In this document: positions 52,035-60,822 of the stretch, piece by piece
Position numbering within the stretch: position 1 is the first letter of the stretch
Layout: each line of letters starts with the position of its first letter
DNA from: CAVSJA01 sp963728145
GTDB taxonomy: Bacteria; Bacteroidota; Bacteroidia; Chitinophagales; Chitinophagaceae
Direction: 5' to 3'
Length of the DNA stretch: 64,000 nt
NCBI GenBank assembly: GCA_963728145.1
Contig: CAVSJA010000006.1
Coordinates: 62,001 to 126,000 of the forward strand
The notes under the pieces: model-generated
The model's database searches: none
What the model saw: only the letters and a program-made list of their open reading frames with translations
What the model was told of the DNA's origin: nothing
Position numbers and translations under genes: made by a program

Positions 52035-52226
52035 TTACGATCTCTGTTCGAATCCGTCAGAATCGAACTCATCTTCAGATTCGGGTTCAGGCTGCTTCTT
52101 TCCGTATTTGGGAGAAAAGGGAATGACCTTACCGCGCTTTCTAAACCAGTGCGGTATCCGGCTATCAACCCACCAGGCTAGTCCGCCAATGATGAGTATA
52201 CCTAACAGGAGTACGTAATTCTGCAT
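52035..52226 (-). CDS. Small membrane protein of unknown function
   Basis: 63 residues. N-terminal membrane helix (YVLLLGILIIGGLAWWVDS), a basic segment (HWFRKRGKVIPF) and an acidic Glu/Asp-rich tail (PEPESEDEFDSDGFEQR). Short, with a 3' stem-loop. I recognise no family. Confidence 0.6.
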   Translation of the reverse strand: MQNYVLLLGILIIGGLAWWVDSRIPHWFRKRGKVIPFSPKYGKKQPEPESEDEFDSDGFEQRS

Positions 52227-52469
52227 TTCGGAGGATTTGGATCTGAGTATATAACGCTGGAATCCTCCTTTAATTATGTTTGAAATCTGCTTTGAACCCC
52301 ACCCTGACGGATATTCAAAGGTTTAATCAGTTTCAAAATTTCGGAACTTTTTAAGAGAAATAGTTAAGGGTTTATTATTACGATGTCTATTTCAGCCCAT
52401 TAACTATAACTGGCCCGATACTTCGATGCTATAATCCGTTACCAGAATCGATCACTAAAAAACTATAGT

Positions 52470-52940
52470 ATGAAAGCTTTATTACCCTTTTTCCTGTTAG
52501 GATTTGTCCTCGTTTCCTGCAATAGCGGAAATGTTAAGGATCCTGAATACCGCGATATCCAGAATATTCGCATAGCCGAAGTAGGGGTATTGCAAACGAC
52601 AGCGGTTGTGGATCTCATTTATTATAATCCAAACAATTTCGGCCTGACCTTGAATCAGGCAAGAGGAGATGTATATGTTGACGATGCATATCTCGGTCGC
52701 TTTTCATTGGAAGAAAAAGTGCATGTTGGACGCAGATCCGAATTCCTGATCCCGGCACAAATACGCCTGGATAATCTCGGCGCCTTCAAAAATCATCGCG
52801 ATATCTATAAAAAGAAAGAAGCCAAAGTTCGAATTGAAGGATTTGCAACGGTGAGCAAGGCCGGTATTCGTAAGGAAGTGCCGATTAGATATGAGGGGAT
52901 ACAGAATATTGAGAAGTTTAGGAGTCTGGTTTCGAGATAA
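52470..52940 (+). CDS. LEA14-like (LEA type 2) lipoprotein
   Basis: 156 residues. Lipobox LPFFLLGFVLVSCNSGN. The LEA_2/WHy fold appears in RDIQNIRIAEVGVLQTTAVV, DLIYYNPNNFGLTLNQARGD and VHVGRRSEFLIPAQIRLDN, with alternating strands and the NPN motif. The family is seen as an outer-membrane-associated stress protein; function is not known. Its 3' end is followed by the AATATTGAAT-type inverted repeat. Confidence 0.85.
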   Translation: MKALLPFFLLGFVLVSCNSGNVKDPEYRDIQNIRIAEVGVLQTTAVVDLIYYNPNNFGLTLNQARGDVYVDDAYLGRFSLEEKVHVGRRSEFLIPAQIRLDNLGAFKNHRDIYKKKEAKVRIEGFATVSKAGIRKEVPIRYEGIQNIEKFRSLVSR

Positions 52941-53025
52941 ATCTGAAGTCATTTATGACTAGCGGATGACTGCTGTTTATGGGCATCTGTTTGGGCTTCG
53001 ATTTGCCTATGCGGAGTTCAAGATG

Positions 53026-53280
53026 TTCGACACGCCAATAATCAATAATCAATATTCAATATTCAATTCTCAAATCAACAAATCATTGATCAACAAACAA
53101 CAAACAGCCATCAACAATCAACAAAAAACAAACAACTGTCAACGAGCAATATGCGTTCCGCACTTGAAAATTGAATGTTGACCGAGTGTTGATTGAAGGT
53201 TGATTATTGATTGATGATTGTTGACACTTGATTTGAGAATTGAATATTGAATATTGATTATTGACTATTGGCTTGTCGAA
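53026..53280. repeat. Long inverted repeat with about 50-bp arms built of AATATTCAATATTC units
   Basis: The left arm (53026-53078) contains TTCGACACGCCAATAATCAA and ATATTCAATATTCAATTCTC; the right arm (53228-53280) is its near-complement, with TTGAGAATTGAATATTGAAT. The core (53079-53227) is A/C-rich on the left (CAACAAACAACAAACAG) and T/G-rich on the right, and it can also pair internally. It lies between convergent genes (52940 and 53345). Confidence 0.88.
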
Positions 53281-53344
53281 AACAGGAACTTTACCAAGTC
53301 CACAACAACTCTCATCCTCATAACTAATAATCAATAATCAGCAA

Positions 53345-53527
53345 TCAGTGGTCCTCTTTGTTCTTAATTGAAACCATAAACACCCCAAATACCATAAACG
53401 CAATAGCAGTATACCAATTCAGTTTACCAGTAGCATCGTTAAACAAAATATTCCCAAACAGAATCAGGGATACAAGAATGAAAAATACCCCGATCACAAA
53501 GTTTAATTGGCTAAGTCTTTTGTACAT
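53345..53527 (-). CDS. Small two-helix membrane protein
   Basis: 60 residues. FVIGVFFILVSLILFGNIL and WYTAIAFMVFGVFMVS are two membrane helices, with a short basic N-terminus and acidic C-terminus. It is 10 bp upstream in transcription order of no gene but follows the symporter gene by 10 bp, so it is probably co-transcribed with it. The family is unknown; it could be a small transporter accessory. Confidence 0.6.
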   Translation of the reverse strand: MYKRLSQLNFVIGVFFILVSLILFGNILFNDATGKLNWYTAIAFMVFGVFMVSIKNKEDH

Positions 53528-53537
53528 ATGATCCTGT

Positions 53538-55190
53538 TTAGAAGAAAAGGAGATTTAATATGATTGTTGCCAATAAAAGTAATATCGCGATTGGTCCAAT
53601 GCGTTGATACCATTTTCCACCAACGTACTTCGGTTTTTCTGTTAGAGAATACACCAATCCTTTTAATTCTTCTTCGGCTTTCGGTTTCGTCATTAAACTA
53701 ACAATGATCGTAGTAACAAAGTTTACGATCCAGCTCACCGATGCAACCGTGAATGCCTGCGCCATGCCGCTCGATATTGGAAATTCCGGAGAGATCCATC
53801 CACCCTTTCCTTCAGCTACTGTCAATCCATGTGTAGCAGCCGCAGCCATGGTTCCAATTAACAGTCCCCAGAATGCCCCATGCCCTGTAGTTCTTTTCCA
53901 GAACATTCCTAAAAGGAATGTCGCGAACAGTGGCCCATTTACAAATCCAAATACCAGTTGAAGAAAATCGTTGATATTGTTGAATCCTTGCGCGACATAC
54001 GCCGTCATAATTGAGAATAGAATTCCTGCCACGGTAATGAATTTGCCAACTACCAAATAGTGTCGATCGGGTTTGTTCTTTGCAAAGTATGCCTGGTAAA
54101 TATCATAGGTAAATACTGAATTGAATGCCGTCACATTACCAGCCATACCGCTCATGAAGGACGCCATGAGTGCTGTGATTCCGACTCCCAATAAACCACT
54201 CGGATAATAGTGCGCGATCAATGAAGGCAGCGTCATTGTATAGTCCAATGCGCCTTTATCATCAGTAGGAATAGTGTATCCCTTGGATTGACTCATCAAT
54301 GCAATTGCTATAAGTCCGGGAAGCACTACGATCAGCGGCATGAACATTTTTGGAATAGCTGCGATTAATGGAGTCATCTGCGCTTCTCGCATGTTCTTTG
54401 CAATCATGGCTCGTTGTACGACAAGAAAATCAGTACACCAATAACCGAATGACATAACAAATCCCAATCCAAATATTAAACTCATCCAGTGCAAACCCAT
54501 TGGATTGGATGAAGTATCGCCCATGTATTTCCATGCATGGGTCATATTGGGAGCAAGTTGTGCTTTTATGTTTTCCCATCCTCCTGCATCATGAAGTGCG
54601 ACGACCACTAATGGGGAAAGTCCAAGCACTATCAAAAAGAATTGCAATACTTCGTTATAAACTGCGCTTGTTAGTCCGCCGAGGAAAGTATAGATCATCA
54701 CAATGCCTGCCGCTACCCAAATTGAAATATCGAAATCCCATTTCAAAATGATTTCAAGAAGTTTTGCCAACGCGTAAAGAGAAATGCCGGAAGAAAATAC
54801 TGTCATCACTGCAAAGGAGACCGCGTTGAGTCCTCTAGTTTTTTCGTCAAAACGGAGGCGTAGGTATTCAGGTACGCTTCTAGCCCGGCTTCCATAATAA
54901 AAAGGCATCATGAACACCCCAAGGAAAACCATGGCGAATATGGCCCCTACCCAATAAAAATGTACTGTAGCAATGCCATACTTGGCCCCCGATGCCACCA
55001 TTCCAAGTACTTCCTGCGCACCAAGATTGGCTGAAATAAATGCAAGGCTCGTAATCCAAAGCGGAATACTCCTGTTGCTGGCCAGGAAATCATTACTTGA
55101 TCTTATTTTCTTCTTTATAATAAAACCAACAGCAATTACAAAAGCGAAATAAACAAGGATGATTAAGTAGTCGGCAACGCTTAGGTTCAT
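53538..55190 (-). CDS. Sodium:solute symporter (SSS family), probable myo-inositol or sugar transporter
   Basis: 550 residues from ATG 55190, the Met that starts the first membrane segment; the upstream frame to 55280 runs into a GAACAG repeat arm. About 13-14 membrane helices with the SGLT-like order: NDFLASNRSIPLWITSLAFI, ANLGAQEVLGMVASGAKYGI, GGLTSAVYNEVLQFFLIVLG, GVGITALMASFMSGMAGNVT and GFVNGPLFATFLLGMFWK. The Na site and sugar site residues are not assigned here. It is divergent from the myo-inositol oxygenase gene, which makes inositol a reasonable substrate guess. Confidence 0.9.
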   Translation of the reverse strand: MNLSVADYLIILVYFAFVIAVGFIIKKKIRSSNDFLASNRSIPLWITSLAFISANLGAQEVLGMVASGAKYGIATVHFYWVGAIFAMVFLGVFMMPFYYGSRARSVPEYLRLRFDEKTRGLNAVSFAVMTVFSSGISLYALAKLLEIILKWDFDISIWVAAGIVMIYTFLGGLTSAVYNEVLQFFLIVLGLSPLVVVALHDAGGWENIKAQLAPNMTHAWKYMGDTSSNPMGLHWMSLIFGLGFVMSFGYWCTDFLVVQRAMIAKNMREAQMTPLIAAIPKMFMPLIVVLPGLIAIALMSQSKGYTIPTDDKGALDYTMTLPSLIAHYYPSGLLGVGITALMASFMSGMAGNVTAFNSVFTYDIYQAYFAKNKPDRHYLVVGKFITVAGILFSIMTAYVAQGFNNINDFLQLVFGFVNGPLFATFLLGMFWKRTTGHGAFWGLLIGTMAAAATHGLTVAEGKGGWISPEFPISSGMAQAFTVASVSWIVNFVTTIIVSLMTKPKAEEELKGLVYSLTEKPKYVGGKWYQRIGPIAILLLLATIILNLLFF

Positions 55191-55223
55191 AGTAATGGTT
55201 AGATGTAAATGTAGTGAAATCCA

Positions 55224-55407
55224 ATTGATCGGAAGAACAGCGGAACAGATGAACAGCGGAACAGCGGAACAGCGGAACAAAAGAATTTAGAACCCTGAGC
55301 TGTCAGACAAAACTCTATCTAATCATGAATTCTTCAGATCTGCTGTTCTCCTGATCTACTGATCTGCTGTTCCGCTGTTCATCTGTTCCGCTGTTCTTCC
55401 GATCAAT
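55224..55407. repeat. GAACAG-unit inverted repeat with 63-bp core, copy 2
   Basis: Arms 55224-55264 and 55367-55407 (41 bp) are perfect complements, built of GAACAGCGGAACAGATG units. The 63-bp core (55279-55341) opens AAAAGAATTTAG, closes CAGATCT, and aligns gaplessly with 42271-42333. The element lies in the shared promoter space between symporter and MIOX genes. Confidence 0.92.
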
Positions 55408-55509
55408 AGGGGCCAGCGGCATAAAAATACTTCCAGTAGAGCTTCCCCCTTTGGTTAAAAATGCAGAACTTTAAGTCAATCGTTCATTTTATAAAATAAA
55501 TTGATTTTT

Positions 55510-56394
55510 ATGCCCAGTTCAAACAAAGAATTCACGCCAAAAGAGATGAATCCATTGGCAAATCTCGATGAGTGGGAAGAAGCCGTGTTGGAGCGCTATC
55601 CTGAACCGGGTACAAAAGCGAAGACCCAGGATGAATACAGGAACTATGACGATCCGGCGAGAGATACAGTACGCGAGTTCTATCGGTTAAATCATACCCA
55701 TCAGACCTATGATTTTGTTCAGGAAAAGAAGAAGGAGTTTTTAAAATTTAATCGAAAAGAAATGCCCGTATGGCAGGCTTTTGATTTTTTGAATCAACTG
55801 GTAGATGATTCCGATCCTGATACCGATCTTGACCAGTTCCAGCATCTGTTACAGACCTCAGAATCTATTCGTGCGGATGGTCATCCCGATTGGATGGTAC
55901 TGACCGGACTGATGCATGATATGGGTAAAGTACTTTGTCTTTTCGGTGAACCACAATGGGCAGTTGTAGGTGATACCTTCCCTGTGGGCTGTGCGTATTC
56001 TGATAAAGTTGTTTATCCTGAATATTTTAAAAATAATCCCGACTATAATAACCCAGCTTATAGTACAAAACTGGGGGTATACGAAGAAGGTTGTGGCTTG
56101 CGCAATGTTCATCTCAGTTGGGGTCATGACGAATATGTGTACCAAATGATGAAGGATCATTTGCCTGAAGAAGGATTGTACATGTTACGTTTCCATTCCT
56201 TTTATGCATGGCATCGTGAAGGAGAATTCGAACACCTCCTCGATGATCACGATCGCGAGATGTTGAAATGGGTGAAATTGTTTAATCCCTATGATCTATA
56301 TTCGAAAACGCCAACTCCACCGGATTGGAAACAGTTGAAACCTTATTATGAGGGACTGGTTGCGAAGTACCTTCCTTCAACTATTAAATTCTGA
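55510..56394 (+). CDS. Myo-inositol oxygenase (MIOX)
   Basis: 294 residues from ATG 55510, preferred over the in-frame TTG at 55501. The HD-like di-iron fold is marked by DQFQHLLQTSESIRADGHP, LTGLMHDMGKVLCLFGEPQW, VGDTFPVGCAYSDKVV, LRNVHLSWGHDEYVYQMMKD and FHSFYAWHREGEFEHLLDDH. These are the regions that carry the iron ligands in animal and bacterial MIOX. The enzyme cleaves myo-inositol with O2 to D-glucuronate in the cytoplasm. Divergent from an SSS symporter; together they suggest inositol uptake and oxidation. Confidence 0.93.
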   Translation: MPSSNKEFTPKEMNPLANLDEWEEAVLERYPEPGTKAKTQDEYRNYDDPARDTVREFYRLNHTHQTYDFVQEKKKEFLKFNRKEMPVWQAFDFLNQLVDDSDPDTDLDQFQHLLQTSESIRADGHPDWMVLTGLMHDMGKVLCLFGEPQWAVVGDTFPVGCAYSDKVVYPEYFKNNPDYNNPAYSTKLGVYEEGCGLRNVHLSWGHDEYVYQMMKDHLPEEGLYMLRFHSFYAWHREGEFEHLLDDHDREMLKWVKLFNPYDLYSKTPTPPDWKQLKPYYEGLVAKYLPSTIKF

Positions 56395-56424
56395 TTCATA
56401 AATACAAAAATCTCGTCATTCCCA

Positions 56425-56504
56425 CGAAAGTGGGAACCTTCGAAAGTGGGAACCTTCGAAAGTGGGAACCTTCGAAAGTGGGAATCTCCCAAAGCGGGAA
56501 CCCT
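56425..56504. repeat. Five tandem 16-bp units (CGAAAGTGGGAACCTT)
   Basis: Units start at 56425, 56441, 56457, 56473 and 56489; the last two vary (TCTC and CCAAAGCGGG). The first is preceded by CATTCCCACGAAAGTGGGAA, a palindrome that begins the array just after the MIOX stop codon. It may terminate or separate transcripts. Confidence 0.85.
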
Positions 56505-56551
56505 CGCCAATGTCGGGAGGTTCTTTTAATTGCATGAACTAATAATCACAA

Positions 56552-57610
56552 GTGACAACAGACGAAATCATCGCTCATCGACTCATCAATCAACGCATTG
56601 CGGAATCTGAATTCAAAGAACCGGCGGAGGTGGTTTCATGGATGGTAGCCATGCAGGCACAAGTATGGGATATGGCGAAATGGGCAATTGGTCTGCGTCT
56701 TCCGGGTTCTACGAATGAATCAATTGAAAAAGCATTTAATGATGGCCTGATACTTCGTACCCATCTCATGCGCCCTACCTGGCATTTCGTAACTCCGACG
56801 GATATACGATGGTTATTGAAATTGACCGCACCAAGGGTTCATGCGATCAATGCGTATATCTATCGTCAAACAGGTCTCGATACAAAAAAACTTAACCGCA
56901 GTACAAATCTTTTGGCGAAAGCATTAGTGGATGGTAAGTACCTGACGCGGGATGACCTTAAAACAAGTCTTGCATCGGTTAAATTATCGGGTGATGGGGT
57001 ACAGTTGGCTGCAACCATGATGTATGCCGAACTGGAAGGAGTCATTTGCAGCGGACCGCGGCTTGGGAAGCAATTCAGCTATGCGCTTATGGATGAAAGG
57101 GCTCCTTCAAAAAACTCAACAACAAGGGAAGAATCACTGGCAGAATTCACCAAACGATATTTTCAAAGCCGGGGACCTGCAACCGTGCATGACTTTTCGA
57201 CCTGGTCAGGACTAAGTATGAAAGATATAAAAGAAGGAATAGCAATGTTGGGTTCAATGCTTGTTAAAGAAACCTGGGAAGACAAAGAGTATTTCCTTGT
57301 GCCGTCAGAATTAAAAGACCTGAATCAATCCCAAACAACATTTCTTATGCCCGACTATGATGAATATGGAATGGCTTATAAGAACAGGGAAGCGATGATT
57401 GATACCAACGTCATCAGCATGCAGAAGTTGATCAAGGATCAATTTTATAGTCATTTTATTATTGTTGACGGAAAAGTTGCGGGTACCTGGAAACGTTCGA
57501 AAATGGGAAAATCTCTTTCTGTTGAAACGACATATTTCGCACCGCTTTCAAAAACAAAAGAACAAGAGGTCGGGAAGGCGGTGAAGAAGTTTCTAAAGTG
57601 GGCCGGTTGA
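56552..57610 (+). CDS. Winged-helix HTH_42 protein related to AlkZ/YcaQ DNA glycosylases
   Basis: 352 residues from GTG 56552; no in-frame ATG is available nearby. Residues 28-45 contain VVSWMVAMQAQVWDMAKW with the QxQ pair (Q35, Q37) typical of the HTH_42 fold; in AlkZ this pair helps cleave interstrand crosslinks. LILRTHLMRPTWHFVTPTDI matches the conserved RxxxxRPTWH-type segment. Subfamily members may be glycosylases or DNA-binding proteins only. Stand-alone. Confidence 0.8.
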   Translation: MTTDEIIAHRLINQRIAESEFKEPAEVVSWMVAMQAQVWDMAKWAIGLRLPGSTNESIEKAFNDGLILRTHLMRPTWHFVTPTDIRWLLKLTAPRVHAINAYIYRQTGLDTKKLNRSTNLLAKALVDGKYLTRDDLKTSLASVKLSGDGVQLAATMMYAELEGVICSGPRLGKQFSYALMDERAPSKNSTTREESLAEFTKRYFQSRGPATVHDFSTWSGLSMKDIKEGIAMLGSMLVKETWEDKEYFLVPSELKDLNQSQTTFLMPDYDEYGMAYKNREAMIDTNVISMQKLIKDQFYSHFIIVDGKVAGTWKRSKMGKSLSVETTYFAPLSKTKEQEVGKAVKKFLKWAG

Positions 57611-57671
57611 GGGTTGACAACCTTGATTAGAGACTTACAAACAATAAGACCTAGTGCAAGGTTGTCAACCC
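57610..57671. repeat. Short inverted repeat AGGGTTGACAACCTT/AAGGTTGTCAACCCT
   Basis: Perfect 15-base arms (57610-57624, 57657-57671), starting at the stop codon of the HTH_42 gene. Its arms resemble single units of the GTTGACA repeat, which makes it a possible minimal member of that class. Confidence 0.8.
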
Positions 57672-57747
57672 TGGTATTCACATAAACATGTGGTTTCGCA
57701 CCCCATCTATCTTTCATAATTTTATGCTCGGCTCCAAGCATCTCAGC

Positions 57748-60700
57748 ATGGGAAGATTTTTTTTACTAATTGCTCTGACTATTATTCCTTTTTGCGATGT
57801 TCTTTCGCAGGATAAAGGATTTGTATTTACCCGCATCGACCGCGAAATGGGATTGCGCTCCAATATGGTCAGCCAGGTAATAAAGGATCACCAGGGCGTG
57901 GCCTGGATTGGTACGAGCAGTGGCTTGCACTGGTACGACGGGCAACGTATGATTGTTTATACAAATCGCCCTGGAGATTCCAGTTCTCTTCCTGACAATC
58001 GTGTATTGTTGTTAAAGGAGGATAAATACCGAAGACTATGGGTTGTGACTGGCGTTGGCCCTGCTATTTATGATCGTGTTCACAATAATTTTTCAAAAGT
58101 TGTCATTGATTCTTTTTCTTTTGAAAATCTAAACGACATTTTTGAAGATAATAATGGGAATGTTTGGCTTACCATGTACAAGGGTGGGCCTTATGTTTAC
58201 GATAGCGCATTGAAAAGGTTTGAATCTTACACCAAAATCTGGCCTGAGGCAAGTTTTCAAATTCGCTCATTGGCTTACGATCCTTTCTCAGTCTTATATT
58301 GGTTGGCTACAGACAACGGATTGGCTGCCTATGATCCTTCTAAAAAGGAATATTATGACATTAAAAATAATCCACTCAATCTCCGTTGCTTTAATGATAC
58401 TACAAGCAATATGTATTCGTCAGGTATTTATTTCAATTCCAATTGCGAATTGTGGATTCAAGGACACCTGAATTATCAATTTCAGTATTTCCGTTATGAC
58501 GTAAAGAAGAAGGAACTGATTCAACCGAATAATATTCCGACTAACACGATTGGGTTTTTTACCGATGCATCCGGTACAACCTGGGCATGGGGAGAATTTC
58601 TGTTCAGGTACGATCCCAAAACAAATTCTTTTATTAAAATCGAGGAGAGGCGAAACGATCGCACCGGAATAGACTTCGATATAATTGCAGGAATGTTTGA
58701 GGACAATGAAAACAATTTATGGGTCAGCACCAACCTGGGCATTTATATTTTTAATCCACAGCAGCAGGCATTTCAACCCGTGGAAATATGGTCGAATGTC
58801 GACAAAGATTTTATTGATAAGAGTGTAAATGGGTTTCTTCAAACTAAGGAAGGGCTTTTCATTGTGCTTGCGTATGGAGGGGACGGCCTTTACTTTTATG
58901 ATGAGAATTTTACCAGGATATCAAATCAATTTGGCTATAATCGTTTTCATGCAAGAGACTTAAACTATTCTGTCACCTGGAGCGGTTTGCAGGATCAGAA
59001 GGGATTGATTTGGATTGGGTGTGAGGGCGGCAGATTGATGATAATGGATCCACTGCAAAAAACTACCAAATATCTGAAGCCTCCAGAGTTCGAAGGCATG
59101 ACGATCCGTTCAATGATTGAAGATGAAGAGGGAAATATTTGGTTCGGCACACTTAGAAATATTGTAATAAAATGGATCCGTTCTGAAAACAAATTCAAAC
59201 AGGTTATTCCATTCTCAAAGGAAAAATACAGGCTTGGCACGGTAGTACGACTGCAGCGCGGGTATCAGCATGATGTTTGGGCAACAACTTATAGCAGTGG
59301 TTTAATTCGCTTCGATATTCGCACGGATTCGTTAATTCAAAAAGTGCCTAATACTGATGGCACTTTGGGCGCAAGAGACATCGCTTTCCTTAATAAGGAC
59401 ACGATGATCGTTGGCACAGGCTACGGGGTTGGAGTTTTTGATATGCCCAAAGGCGAATTAACCTACATCAGCCAAAAGGACGGATTGACTTCGAACGATG
59501 TGCTAGGTCTTGCAATTGATGTGGAGAAGAATTTATGGGTCGGAACAACCAATGGAGTTTGCAAAATTCGCTTCCCACAAAAGCAAATAACCAATTATGG
59601 ATTCAGGGATGGAATAACAGATGAAACCCTTGTCTTCGCAACTTTTTATCAACTATCATCTGGCCAGATGGTATTTGGTAATTCCCGAGGCTTTGTGTAT
59701 TTCAATCCTAAAAAGATTAATGCAGCCCTTCCAACACCCAATGCCAGAATAACGGGATTGTCCGTTTTCAATAATTCATTATCTATCGACAGCATTTATC
59801 AGAACCAAAACAAGCTGCGGTTAGATTATGACCAGAATTCCATTACCATCCGCTTTTCCGCTATGAGTTTCCGATTAAACGATAGACTGGATTTTTTCTA
59901 CCAAATGGAAGGTGCCGACAAGGATTGGATAAAAGCAGGTACAACACGTGAAATAAACTATTCTAATCTGGGCAGCGGTAACTATTTGTTTAAAGTAAAG
60001 ACCATATCCAAGGACGGTATTCCGAGCGAAAAGATTGCCACGCTTAATATTCGAATCATTCCTCCCTTTTGGGATACCTGGTGGTTTTACCTTTTAGTTG
60101 CGGCAGCAATAGGAGGAATATTGTATTTTATTTATAAACTCCGGGTAAATAAGCTGCTAGCTGTTGAGACAGTAAGAAGAAGAGTGGCGCGTGATCTGCA
60201 TGACGATATGGGTTCAACGCTGAGTACGATAAATATCCTTAGCGAAATGGCTCGAATGAAAATCAGGAATGATGTGGACAAAACCTCAGAGTATATCGTT
60301 AAGATCAGCGACAATTCATCACGTATGATGGAGGCGATCGACGATATTGTTTGGAGCATCAACCCGATGAATGATAGCATGCAGAAGATAACAGCGAGGA
60401 TGCGTGAGTTTGCAACAAGTGTGTTGGAAGCAAAGGATATCGATATTGATTTCAAAGTAGAGGAAGCAGTAAATCATCTCACATTGGATATGGAGGCAAG
60501 GCGTGATTTCTTTTTAATTTTTAAAGAAGCCATCAACAATGCAGCAAAGTATAGCAACTGCAAGCACCTTTCCATCAGCATCCATGTACGGCAAAAAAGA
60601 TTGTTATTGGATATCAGGGATGATGGAATTGGCTTCGATGTAAATGTTGCTGACAATGGGAACGGCCTGATCAATATGCGGAAAAGGGCAGATTCGCTAA

Positions 60701-60768
60701 AAGGTAAAATAGTGATCGCTTCCAATCCGGGAATGGGAACACAGGTATCTTTAAATGTTCCTGTTTAA
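57748..60768 (+). CDS. Two-component sensor with beta-propeller input and NarL-type histidine kinase
   Basis: 1006 residues from ATG 57748, which opens a signal peptide (MGRFFLLIALTIIPFCDVLS); the frame also allows 57724 and 57688. Periplasmic Reg_prop propeller over about 30-680 (blades with VAWIGTSSGLHWYDG, NVWLTMYKGGPYVYD, NLWVSTNLGIYIF, NLWVGTTNGVCKI). Y_Y_Y domain about 695-765, membrane helix about 777-797, HisKA_3 with phospho-His H818 in VARDLHDDMGSTLS, HATPase_c with FKEAINNAAKYSNC and DDGIGFD. Unlike the kinase at 5026 it has no GAF and belongs to the NarL type. It pairs with the response regulator 54 bp downstream. Confidence 0.93.
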   Translation: MGRFFLLIALTIIPFCDVLSQDKGFVFTRIDREMGLRSNMVSQVIKDHQGVAWIGTSSGLHWYDGQRMIVYTNRPGDSSSLPDNRVLLLKEDKYRRLWVVTGVGPAIYDRVHNNFSKVVIDSFSFENLNDIFEDNNGNVWLTMYKGGPYVYDSALKRFESYTKIWPEASFQIRSLAYDPFSVLYWLATDNGLAAYDPSKKEYYDIKNNPLNLRCFNDTTSNMYSSGIYFNSNCELWIQGHLNYQFQYFRYDVKKKELIQPNNIPTNTIGFFTDASGTTWAWGEFLFRYDPKTNSFIKIEERRNDRTGIDFDIIAGMFEDNENNLWVSTNLGIYIFNPQQQAFQPVEIWSNVDKDFIDKSVNGFLQTKEGLFIVLAYGGDGLYFYDENFTRISNQFGYNRFHARDLNYSVTWSGLQDQKGLIWIGCEGGRLMIMDPLQKTTKYLKPPEFEGMTIRSMIEDEEGNIWFGTLRNIVIKWIRSENKFKQVIPFSKEKYRLGTVVRLQRGYQHDVWATTYSSGLIRFDIRTDSLIQKVPNTDGTLGARDIAFLNKDTMIVGTGYGVGVFDMPKGELTYISQKDGLTSNDVLGLAIDVEKNLWVGTTNGVCKIRFPQKQITNYGFRDGITDETLVFATFYQLSSGQMVFGNSRGFVYFNPKKINAALPTPNARITGLSVFNNSLSIDSIYQNQNKLRLDYDQNSITIRFSAMSFRLNDRLDFFYQMEGADKDWIKAGTTREINYSNLGSGNYLFKVKTISKDGIPSEKIATLNIRIIPPFWDTWWFYLLVAAAIGGILYFIYKLRVNKLLAVETVRRRVARDLHDDMGSTLSTINILSEMARMKIRNDVDKTSEYIVKISDNSSRMMEAIDDIVWSINPMNDSMQKITARMREFATSVLEAKDIDIDFKVEEAVNHLTLDMEARRDFFLIFKEAINNAAKYSNCKHLSISIHVRQKRLLLDIRDDGIGFDVNVADNGNGLINMRKRADSLKGKIVIASNPGMGTQVSLNVPV

Positions 60769-60781
60769 CATGTTTATGCGA

Positions 60782-60812
60782 TTGTTATGGCCTTGAAAAT
60801 GCGGTAGATTTG
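60782..60812 (+). promoter_or_regulatory. Possible promoter: TTG ... TAGATTTG
   Basis: TAGATTTG (60805-60812) fits TAnnTTTG, and TTG (60782-60784) lies 20 bp upstream as a partial -33 box. The ATG of the response regulator is at 60823, so the leader would be only a few bases, which is unusual but compatible with a separate transcript. Confidence 0.4.
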
Positions 60813-60822
60813 GTATACTGAT

